The position numbers were made by a program, and so were the translations under genes. A stretch of DNA of 64,000 nt, from contig JAWKYG010000014.1 in assembly GCA_041396585.1 (NCBI GenBank), positions 1 through 64,000 of the forward strand, read 5' to 3'. Below the pieces are notes generated by a model. That model was not told the origin of the DNA and did not search any database. It saw only the letters and a list, made by a program, of their open reading frames with translations. Below, piece after piece: positions 45,427-53,281 of this stretch. Position 1 is the first letter of the stretch. Each line of letters opens with the position of its first letter. The stretch is from JAUIAI01 sp041396585. GTDB taxonomy: Bacteria; Pseudomonadota; Gammaproteobacteria; Burkholderiales; Burkholderiaceae_E.

Positions 45427-46245
45427 CTACTCCTTGTAGTAGACGATCTGATGGCTCGTCGCCAGCAGCTCGCCGGCCTCGCTCCAGATTTCGGCCGACT
45501 GATCGTGATAACCGAGGCCAAAGTGCGAGGCCCTCGCCACACCGAGAACCGGCCCCGCACCGTGAGCGCGCAGCTGCGCGTCATCGACATGGAAATAGGT
45601 GGTCAGCGACACCGTACCCGCCGGAACCCGCCGTGGCCGGCGGATCACGATGCGCGGAAAAAAGGAGTCGCAGATGGCCGCAAGCGAGACGAAATCGAGC
45701 GGCCTTGGCGGATCATCGCGGATCCAGAGCATGGAGAGCGAATCCGGTTCGTGCCCGGCCTGATCGTGCGCGGCGCGTGCACCGCGCACGAAGCGCATGT
45801 CATAGCAGCGCGTCCAGGCGGGATAGGCACTGTTGTCCAGGCGGGTCAGGCTAGCCGCGGGCGGCACCTGCGGAAAGCCTGCCTCGGTGCTCGACCAGGT
45901 GTGGCGACGTTTGGCAAACACCGCAGTGGCCGTCGTACAGACCTGCCCGGCCTGACGCATCGTCACCGACCAGTGCTGTGTGGAACGATTGGTGCGCTGG
46001 GCAGCGGCTTCGATCTCGAAAGCGCCGTCGGCAACCGGCCCCGCAAAGTTGACGGTCAGCGCCACCGGATCACCGAGCCGACGCTCGTCGATCAGGGCCG
46101 CATTGAGCATCACGGCGGCGGTCGCGCCGCCAAATGGCCCGACCATGTTGGCATAGTCGGCACAGGTGTTCCCGATCAGCACACCATCGGGTGCCGCACT
46201 GAGTGACACCGCCCGATCGATCGGATGGCTGCTGGCTGAAGTCAT
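45427..46245 (-). CDS. Acyl-CoA thioesterase-like double-hotdog protein
   Basis: A 272-residue soluble protein with two hotdog domains, expected to hydrolyse acyl-CoA. The first hotdog contains GPFGGATAAVMLNAALIDE near residue 35 and LTVNFAGPVADG near 65; the second contains PLDFVSLAAICDSFFPRI near 180, LTTYFHVDD near 215 and the family-like ending GELLATSHQIVYYKE. The start at 46245 has AGGAG at a good distance. It matches the TesB-like thioesterase superfamily members found in aromatic and fatty-acid catabolic loci, where they free CoA from dead-end thioesters. Confidence 0.87.
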   Translation of the reverse strand: MTSASSHPIDRAVSLSAAPDGVLIGNTCADYANMVGPFGGATAAVMLNAALIDERRLGDPVALTVNFAGPVADGAFEIEAAAQRTNRSTQHWSVTMRQAGQVCTTATAVFAKRRHTWSSTEAGFPQVPPAASLTRLDNSAYPAWTRCYDMRFVRGARAAHDQAGHEPDSLSMLWIRDDPPRPLDFVSLAAICDSFFPRIVIRRPRRVPAGTVSLTTYFHVDDAQLRAHGAGPVLGVARASHFGLGYHDQSAEIWSEAGELLATSHQIVYYKE

Positions 46246-46331
46246 TCCGGGGCTCCTGGAGGGTCGGATAAGGTCGCCTGCGGATTCTATTGACCTCTTA
46301 CAATCGGCACCGTTCTTCGATCGAGGTTGCC

Positions 46332-47741
46332 ATGACCGCCCCTGTTGCAAGCGCCGACGGCCTGCTCGCCCGGCTTGCCGAGTTGCTTGGTCCGTCCGCC
46401 GTGCTCAGCGACGCCGCGCTGCCGAGCGCCAGTTGTCGGATCGCGCATTTTCACCCCAACCCCGCCGCTGGCAGTGGTACGGCCCGCAACCGCGCAGCAA
46501 GTCGCCGAGGTCGTCCGGCTCTGCCATGACGCCGGCGTGCCGGTGACCCCTCAGGGCGGCATGACCGGGCTGTGCGGTGGCGCCCACCCACTGGCGAACG
46601 GCATCGCACTGTCGATGGAGCGGATGGTCGGCATCGAGGAGCTCGATCCGGACGGCATGACGTGACGGTGCTGGCCGGCACCTCGTTGGAGACGATTCAA
46701 CAGGCTGCCGATCGCGCCGGCCTGTTCTTTGCCCTCGACCTCGCGCCCGCGGCTCGTTGCGCGATCGGTGGCAGTTTGTCGACCAATGCCGGCGGCAACC
46801 GGGTGATCCGCTATGGCATGGCGCGCGAGCTGGTGCTGGGCTTGGAAGCGGTCTTGCCCGACGGCACCATCGTGCCCATGCTCAACCGCATGCTCAAGAA
46901 CAACACCGGCTACGACCTGAAACACCTGTTCATCGGCGCCGAAGGCACCTTGGGCATCATCACCCGCATCGTGCTTCGTCTGCATCCCAAGCCAGGCTGC
47001 GTGGCCGCCGCGATGTGCGTGGTCGACGGCTATGACCGGGTGCTGGAGGTGTTGCGCACGGCGCGCGCGTCACTCGGGCCGATGCTGTCGGCTTTCGAGG
47101 TCATGTGGGGCGACTACTGGCACCTGGCCACCGTGCGCGTGCCCGGCAGCCGGGCGCCGATCGAGATCGGCGGGCACAGTCACGTGATTCTGGTGGAGAT
47201 GCAGGGGCTGGACGAGACCATCGACGGCCCGCGCTTTGCTGCCTGGCTGGAGAAGATGTTCGAAGACGGCACGATCAAGGACGGCGTCGTGGCCCAGAGC
47301 ATTGCCGAGATCGCCGCATTCTGGCGCACGCGCGATGCCGCCGCAGAATTCGCCAGCCCGGCAGTGCTCGGCCCGCATCCCTCCTATGACATCGGCCTGC
47401 CGGTGGCCCGCATGGAGGAGTTCGTGGCCCGCTCGAAACCCGCGCTGCTCGCGGCGCTGGGCGCCGAATCCGTGCACTACGGGCATATCGCCGATGGCAA
47501 TATGCATATCGTTGCCTGGGTGCCCGGCGCAGATCCGCAACCCGTCGATGCGATCAGCAGCGCACTCTATGAAACCGTTCGTGATTTCGGTGGCACGGTG
47601 TCGGCCGAACACGGGATCGGCCTGGTCAAGAAGAGCTACCTCGGGTTTTCGCGCGATGCCGCGGAGATCGAGCTGATGCGTTGCCTCAAGCGCAGCCTCG
47701 ATCCGCAGCGCATCATGAATCCCACGAAGATCTTCGACTGA
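46332..47741 (+). CDS. GlcD-type FAD-linked oxidase, second copy (two or more frameshifts)
   Basis: A 2-hydroxyacid dehydrogenase-type flavoprotein of about 470 residues. The start (MTAPVASADGLLARL) and first 35 residues are in one frame, LAVVRPATAQQVAEVVRLCHDAGVPVTPQGGMTGLCGGA in a second, and everything from VTVLAGTSLETIQQAADRAGLFFALDLA to the C-terminus in a third. The second junction reads ATGACGTGACGG, where one more G gives DPDGMTVTVLAG. The rest is clean: GGSLSTNAGGNRVIRYGM, TGYDLKHLFIGAEGTLGIITR, HYGHIADGNMHI, SAEHGIGLVKK, and ending RIMNPTKIFD. It runs 7 bp before the next gene, so the two form an operon. Confidence 0.88.
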
Positions 47742-47748
47742 GGCTGTC

Positions 47749-48642
47749 ATGAGCGAGTCCAACACCCTGATGAACGGCGCGCGACGCCTTCGCAGCCTGT
47801 TATCCGAGGGCCGGCTGATCAGCGCGCCCGGCGCGGCCGACGCACTGGCCGCCAGACTGGTCGCGGCCGCTGGTTTCGAGGCGGTCTACATGACCGGGCT
47901 GGGCGCCACGGCCAGCAGGCTCGGTCAGCCCGACCTCGGCCTGTTGACCCAGACCGAGATGGCCGATCACGCTGGCGCGATGGTCCGGGCCGGCCGGCTG
48001 CCGGTGATCGCGGACGCCGACACCGGCTACGGCGGGCCGCTCAATGTGCAACGCACGGTTCAGCAGTATGCGCAGGCCGGAGTCGCGGCGATGCATCTGG
48101 AGGATCAGGCCATACCGAAGCGCTGCGGGCAGCTTGCGGGCGTGCGCCTGGTCGAGCGTCACGAGGCGGCCAGCCGCCTGGCGGCGGCAGTCGCCGCCCG
48201 GGCGGAATGCGGTGCGGACATGCTGCTGATCGGTCGCACCGATGCCCTGCAGCCGGAGGGGCTCGCCAGCGCGATCGACCGCGCCAAGGCCTATCGCGAC
48301 ACCGGCATCGATCTTGTGTTCATCGATGGTGTGCGAACCCGGGCCGAGGTCGAAGGCATCGCCAGGGGCCTGGATGGCGCCAAGGTGATCTCGCTGGTCG
48401 ATGGCACGGATGCCGCCGCGCTGACGACGGATCAGTTGCAGGCGATGGGCTTTTCGATCGTGCTCTATGCGGTGACCCAGATGTTCGCCGCCATGCATGC
48501 GGCCAGGCTCGCCCTGGCCCACTTGAAGACCCATGGCAGCGCCCATGGGCTGGCACACCAGATGAACTACGCGCAATACGCGGCCATCGTCGGTCTCGAA
48601 CAGGCCCAAAGCTTCGCCCATCGGCATGAAATCGAGCCCTGA
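47749..48642 (+). CDS. Isocitrate lyase/PEP mutase superfamily protein
   Basis: A Mg-dependent C-C lyase of 297 residues. Features: YMTGLGATASRLGQPDLG near residue 44, the metal-binding DADTGYGG near 86, and LEDQAIPKRCGQ near 118, where the catalytic loop reads KRCGQ instead of the KKCGH of isocitrate lyases or PKRCGH of methylisocitrate lyases. GRTDAL near 163 and IDGVRTRAEV follow. The family includes 2-methylisocitrate lyase, 2,3-dimethylmalate lyase, oxaloacetate decarboxylase and carboxyPEP mutase. The Gln in place of His argues against a standard lyase reaction; oxaloacetate decarboxylase-like function is possible. It is translationally close to the hydroxyacid oxidase upstream, so it may act on the same 2-hydroxy- or 2-oxo-acid route. 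Confidence 0.87.
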   Translation: MSESNTLMNGARRLRSLLSEGRLISAPGAADALAARLVAAAGFEAVYMTGLGATASRLGQPDLGLLTQTEMADHAGAMVRAGRLPVIADADTGYGGPLNVQRTVQQYAQAGVAAMHLEDQAIPKRCGQLAGVRLVERHEAASRLAAAVAARAECGADMLLIGRTDALQPEGLASAIDRAKAYRDTGIDLVFIDGVRTRAEVEGIARGLDGAKVISLVDGTDAAALTTDQLQAMGFSIVLYAVTQMFAAMHAARLALAHLKTHGSAHGLAHQMNYAQYAAIVGLEQAQSFAHRHEIEP

Positions 48643-48783
48643 AGCCTGGTCGGGTGTCTCACGGGCCTGTCTGCGCCGCCGCGCACGATCGCCCGCTGCC
48701 CGGCTGATCTTTCACCACGCGCACGCCGCGGCGGCCATGACCATGATGCACGATGTCGGTGACGCCCGCCTTACTGTTGCCAA

Positions 48784-48800
48784 ATGTCGGCGAATGACAT
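48784..48800 (+). promoter_or_regulatory. Inverted repeat upstream of the salicylate hydroxylase-like operon
   Basis: ATGTC-N7-GACAT lies 43-60 bp before the ATG of the oxygenase large subunit, in a 200-bp gap. Size and position are compatible with an operator (for example of a LysR-type activator, as NagR controls nag genes), but no regulator is encoded nearby. Confidence 0.4.
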
Positions 48801-48843
48801 GTACTTGGCGCCATGACTCCCGCCACCTCGAACGGAACCCGAC

Positions 48844-50103
48844 ATGAGCGAAACCCGCGGCGCTGTCCCAGCCGGATCGACATGGCCCACTGAGGGCACC
48901 CACCAGATCCCGTTCCGCGCCTATACCGACGAGGCCTTGTACCGACGCGAACTCGAGCGGTTCTTCTACCGCGGGCATTGGTGCTATGTGGGCCTGGAGG
49001 CCGAGGTTGCCAGGCCGGGCGATTTCAAACGCACGTCGATCGGCGAGCGTTCGGTGATCATGGTGCGCGCTGCCGACAACGAGATCCACGTGCTGGAGAA
49101 TGTCTGCGCGCACCGCGGCATGCGCTTTTGCCGAGAACGTCATGGCAATCGCAAGGAATTCGTCTGTCCCTATCACCAGTGGAGCTACACACTCGCAGGC
49201 GATCTCCAGGGAGTGCCATTCAGGCGGGGCGTGCGCCAGGACGGCCAGATCCATGGCGGCATGCCGAAGGACTTCAAGACCTCGGAGCACGGGCTCACCA
49301 AACTCAGAGTGGCGCGTCGCGGCGGCGTGGTGTTCGCCTCGTTCGATGAGCAGGTGGAATCTCTGGAAGACTTCCTCGGGCCGGACGTCCTGCACTACTT
49401 CGACCGCCTGTTCAACGGTCGTCAGCTCAGGATCCTCGGCTATAACCGGCAGCGCATTCCCGGCAACTGGAAGCTGATGCAGGAGAACATCAAGGACCCC
49501 TACCATCCCGGGCTGCTGCACACCTGGTTCGTGACCTTCGGGCTTTGGCGGGCCGACAACAAATCGCAGCTGAAGATGGATTCACGCTTTCGGCATGCAG
49601 CCATGATCTCGACCCGGGGCGCGATGGGCAAGGCCGAGCAGGTCACGCAGGTCTCGAGCTTCAAGGATGAAATGAAGCTTCACGACCCGAGTTTCCTGGA
49701 TATCGTTCCCGAAGCCTGGTGGGGTGGCCCGAGCGCGGTCATGACCACGATCTTCCCCAGCGTGATCCTGCAGCAGCAGGTCAACAGCGTCTCCACCCGC
49801 CACATCCAGCCCAATGGTCACGGCAGCTTCGATTTCGTCTGGACCCACTTCTGCTTCGAGGACGACGATGAGGAGATGGTGCGCAGGCGCCTCAGACAAG
49901 CCAACCTGTTCGGCCCGGCGGGATTCGTCTCGGCCGACGACGGCGAGGTGATCGAGTTCTCGCAGGAAGGCTTCGAAAGCAAGCGGCTCGGCCATGCGGT
50001 GGCGGAACTGGGCGGGCATGACGTCGGCAACACCGAGCACATGGTGACCGAAACCCTGATTCGCGGCATGTATCGCTATTGGCGCGATGTGATGGGCGAA
50101 TGA
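48844..50103 (+). CDS. nagG: Rieske oxygenase large subunit, salicylate 5-hydroxylase (NagG)-like
   Basis: The catalytic subunit of a ring-hydroxylating oxygenase, 419 residues. The Rieske centre is C-x-H-x17-C-x2-H (CAH near residue 92, CPYH near 112). The mononuclear iron site is in ENIKDPYHPGLLHTW near 215, with the bridging Asp and two His. The tracts QWSYTLAGDLQGVPFRRG and HGLTKLRVARRGGVVFASF are in the NagG/AndAc branch as I remember it. Salicylate 5-hydroxylase converts salicylate to gentisate, and a gentisate dioxygenase is encoded at 17 kb. Anthranilate or terephthalate-like oxygenases are alternatives. The small subunit follows 20 bp later; the ferredoxin and reductase genes (NagAb/NagAa) are missing. 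Confidence 0.87.
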   Translation: MSETRGAVPAGSTWPTEGTHQIPFRAYTDEALYRRELERFFYRGHWCYVGLEAEVARPGDFKRTSIGERSVIMVRAADNEIHVLENVCAHRGMRFCRERHGNRKEFVCPYHQWSYTLAGDLQGVPFRRGVRQDGQIHGGMPKDFKTSEHGLTKLRVARRGGVVFASFDEQVESLEDFLGPDVLHYFDRLFNGRQLRILGYNRQRIPGNWKLMQENIKDPYHPGLLHTWFVTFGLWRADNKSQLKMDSRFRHAAMISTRGAMGKAEQVTQVSSFKDEMKLHDPSFLDIVPEAWWGGPSAVMTTIFPSVILQQQVNSVSTRHIQPNGHGSFDFVWTHFCFEDDDEEMVRRRLRQANLFGPAGFVSADDGEVIEFSQEGFESKRLGHAVAELGGHDVGNTEHMVTETLIRGMYRYWRDVMGE

Positions 50104-50123
50104 ATCAACGGGGATCACACGCG

Positions 50124-50606
50124 ATGACACTCGATATCCGCTTCGAAGACTGGCTGGCCCTGAACCAACTGAATGCCGAGTATGCGAGCGCGCTGGATAG
50201 TGCCCAATGGGAACGCTGGCCGGAATTTTTCACCGAGCAATGCGTCTACCGGGTGCAGCCGCGGGAGAATCACGAACGAGGCTTCCCGCTGGCCACGATG
50301 GATCTGAGCAGCAAGGGCATGCTCAAGGATCGCGTCTACGGGATCAAGGAAACCCTGTTTCACGACCCCTATTACCAGCGTCACGTGGTGGGCGCACCGG
50401 TCATCCATCGCGCCCAGCCCGATCGCTTCGAGTGCGAGACGAACTATGCGGTCTTTCGAACCAAGCTCTCGGATACCACCACCGTGTTCAATGTCGGCCG
50501 GTATCTGGATATCGTGGTGCGCACCAATGACGGCCTGAAATTCGCCAGCCGCGAGTGCATCTACGACAGCGAGATGATTCCGAACTCGATCATCTATCCG
50601 ATCTGA
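50124..50606 (+). CDS. nagH: Ring-hydroxylating oxygenase small subunit (NagH-like)
   Basis: The 160-residue beta subunit that builds the alpha3beta3 oxygenase. It has the NTF2-like SnoaL fold pattern: an N-terminal helix (FEDWLALNQLNAEYASALD), WERWPEFFTEQCVYRVQPRENH, and a beta-rich end (VFNVGRYLDIVV, FASRECIYDSEMIPNSIIYPI). The start ATG 50124 follows GGGGATCACACGCG; an upstream in-frame ATG overlaps the large-subunit gene. Its pairing with the preceding gene is canonical. Confidence 0.88.
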   Translation: MTLDIRFEDWLALNQLNAEYASALDSAQWERWPEFFTEQCVYRVQPRENHERGFPLATMDLSSKGMLKDRVYGIKETLFHDPYYQRHVVGAPVIHRAQPDRFECETNYAVFRTKLSDTTTVFNVGRYLDIVVRTNDGLKFASRECIYDSEMIPNSIIYPI

Positions 50607-50785
50607 GTGCCATGATCGGGCACGCGGCGGAAGGCGGCATGCTCACGCAGATCGAGCGCTGTCTGAGGCCGGCGGAAGCGCCCTCGCAGGCGCACGGACG
50701 CCACGCCTATCAGGATGGTTGCGCATTCATACCAACGCTGCGCATCGACCCCCCTGGCTGGGAGGAACCGTCCGTGGCACCGTAG

Positions 50786-51184
50786 GTCACGGTCGGCAAG
50801 CGCAGTGCAAGGCTCGACCTTCACGCTAGCGACGACCGGCACCGCTTCGAGGCGCTGCTCGCCCAGGCCGATATTCTGATCCACGGCTACCGCCCGGGCG
50901 CCCTGGCCGGCCTGGGATACGGCGCCGACCGTCGCCGGGCGCTGGATCATGCCACCGGTTATCTGATGGCGGCAACGGCTCTGCATGGCCTGTGCGCACG
51001 CCTAGAGCATGGTCGTATGCTGCGCGCTCGCCTGTCGCTGGCGCGCACGGCCGCCTTGCTACAGGGCCATCCGCGCGATCCGTCGCGTGCCGAAGTGATT
51101 GGCGCGCAGGCCGCACGCGTCGCGGTCGACACCGCTCAGCGCACGCTGGCAACCGCCCCTCAGCGCGCGTGCCCGCCTGCGTGA
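50786..51184 (+). pseudogene. Relic of a CaiB/BaiF (family III) CoA-transferase
   Basis: One frame still reads TVGKRSARLDLHASDDRHRFEALLAQADILIHGYRPGALAGLGYG, then after the arginines of ADRR jumps directly to ALDHATGYLMAATALHGLC and RARLSLARTAALLQG. These are three successive conserved blocks of family III CoA-transferases, but about 65-75 residues between the first and second are missing. An in-frame TAG at 50783-50785 separates it from more upstream codons, and no credible start exists. The 3' end overlaps the convergent ftsH gene. This is an ancient internal deletion rather than a sequencing error. Confidence 0.78.
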
Positions 51185-52990
51185 GCGTCCTCGAAGGGCC
51201 TCGGCCTGGGAATCTCGCTGCCGAGCAAGGTTTCCTTCTGAAGCAACATGGCCGCGCCCTGATCCAGACGATCCCGGTTCGCCTCGAGAATTTTCAAGGC
51301 GACGCCACGGGCAGCATCCGTCAGTTCCCGCACCGCGCAATCGATCTCGCGCGCGGTTTCCTCGCCGTAGTGCCGTTGCGACGGCGCCGCGACCCTCACC
51401 GAGAAACGAGGGCTTGGAATCCTCGTAGGTGAGCTGACCAAGTTTTTCATGCATGCCGAAGCGCATGACCATGCTGCGGGCGATGTCCGTGATCTTCTGC
51501 AGATCGTCGGCCGCACCCGTGGAGATCTCATCGAAGATCAGCATCTCGGCCGCACGCCCGCCATAGAGCACGGCCATCTTGTTCAGCAGCTCCCCCCGGG
51601 ACATCAAAAAACGATCCTCGGTCGGGCGCTGGATGGTGTAGCCGAGTGCACCGACCCCGCGCGGAATAATCGAAATCTTGTGCACCGGGTCCATGCGGGG
51701 TAAGGAAAGCGCCACCAGTGCATGGCCCATCTCGTGAAATGCGACCACCTCGCGTTCGTGCTTGTTCAACAGCCGGTTGCGCTTTTCCAGGCCGGCGATG
51801 ATGCGTTCGATCGCATTGTTGAAGTCACTCATCGATACCGACGACGCGCCCCGCCTGGTGGCCAGCAGGGCAGCCTCGTTGACCAGGTTGGCAAGATCCG
51901 CACCGGTGAATCCGGGAGCCAGCTCCGCCACATGCTCGAGCGTGACATCGGGACTCAGGGTGATCCGTTTGATGTGCACCTTCAGAATGGCCAGACGCCC
52001 GGTCTTGTCCGGGCGGTCGACCAGCACCTGGCGGTCGAACCGGCCGGCCCGCAAGAGCGCCGGATCGAGAATCTCGGGCCGGTTGGTGGCCCCCAGGAGC
52101 ACGATCCCCTGCTGCGGATCGAAGCCGTCTAGCTCGGTCAGCAGCTGGTTCAGCGTCTGTTCCTTCTCGTCGTGACCGCCGAAGCCTCCCAGCGAGCGGG
52201 CGCGCCCGAGCGCATCGAGTTCGTCGATGAAGATGATGCAAGGCGCCGACTTGGCCGCCTGGTCGAAGAGATCGCGCACGCGCGCCGCGCCCACGCCGAC
52301 GAACATCTCGACGAACTCGCTGCCGCTGATCGAAAAGAACGGCACCCCCGCCTCGCCGGCCACCGCCCGCGCCAACAGGGTCTTGCCGGTGCCCGGCGGC
52401 CCCACCAGAAGCACCCCCTTGGGCATGCGCGCGCCGAGGCGCCCGTATTCACCCGGCTGACGCAGGAAGGCGACGATTTCCTGCAACTCCTCTTTGGCCT
52501 CGTCGACGCCGGCGACATCCGCGAACGTGACCTTGGTGTCCTTCTCCACATAGACCTTGGCGCGACTCTTGCCCACGCTCATCAGCCCACCAAAGCCCTG
52601 CTTCTCGGCCATGCGCCGGATCACGAACATCCAGAGGCCGAAGAAGAACAGCACCGGCAGAATCCACGACAGCAGATCACGCACGAAGGTGCTCTCGATC
52701 ACCCCGGAATACTCGACCCCCTTGGCCTGCAGCTTGGCGGCCAGGTCGGCGTCGACCCGGTTCGTGACAAAGAACGGGCGCCCGTCGGGCTCGGGATCCT
52801 TGAGCTTGCCCTCCAGCCGGTTCTCGGTCACGTAGACCTGGGCGATCTCGCCCTGCTCGAGCAGCGCCTCGAAGCGGCTGTAGGGCATGACCTCGATCTG
52901 CCGGCTGGCCGTCCACCACTGCTGGAACATCAGGATGGCGAACATCGCAACGATCACGTACCAGAAGTTGATCTGCGCCTTCTTGTCCAT
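51160..52990 (-). CDS. ftsH: ATP-dependent zinc metalloprotease FtsH (frameshifted near 51400)
   Basis: The membrane-anchored AAA+ protease that degrades misfolded and short-lived membrane and regulatory proteins. About 610 residues: TM1 near residues 8-24, a periplasmic domain, TM2 near 108-126, Walker A GPPGTGKT near 198, Walker B IIFIDELDA near 255, the SRH arginines in ATNRPEILDPALLRAGRFDRQ, and the zinc site HEMGH near 419. The frame breaks near 51395; the other frame continues SQRHYGEETAREIDCAVREL to LLQKETLLGSEIP and stops at 51160. A single-base indel explains it. Its sequence is full-length, but it sits in a catabolic region rather than next to rrmJ/folP, so it could be a second FtsH paralogue. 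Confidence 0.92.
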
Positions 52991-53084
52991 CGGGATCTTC
53001 CTCGCGGGTGCTCGGCTTGCTTTGCCGCCGACATCATAGGACGAGCTTGCGTTGCGCGGGCCGACGCACGCATCCGCAACCGGC

Positions 53085-53113
53085 TTGACACTGTATGATC
53101 GGCTGCGTAGTCT
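53085..53113 (+). promoter_or_regulatory. Possible sigma-70 promoter for the TAXI TRAP operon
   Basis: TTGACA is followed after 17 bases by TAGTCT, the consensus spacing with a perfect -35 and a weak -10. It lies about 170 bp upstream of the permease start, in the 290-bp gap between divergent ftsH and TRAP genes. Confidence 0.4.
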
Positions 53114-53281
53114 GCCCATTCCCAACAGAATCCGTGCGGCGGGAGGCATCCCTGCGACGCGGTGAGCGAGACAAGCGATGTGCCGTATCGCAGTGGCCGG
53201 CCAATTGGCCGACGAACCGTGCGCGCCCCACCCGGAGCCCGGTGATTCCCCCCTGAGTCTGCGCGCCAGACCCTTCGCCGC

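Noticed and set aside
43776..45854. A 692-codon plus-strand open frame
   Set aside because: Antisense to the MFS, MDR and thioesterase genes, low-complexity His/Arg/Gln-rich product, no ribosome site or family.
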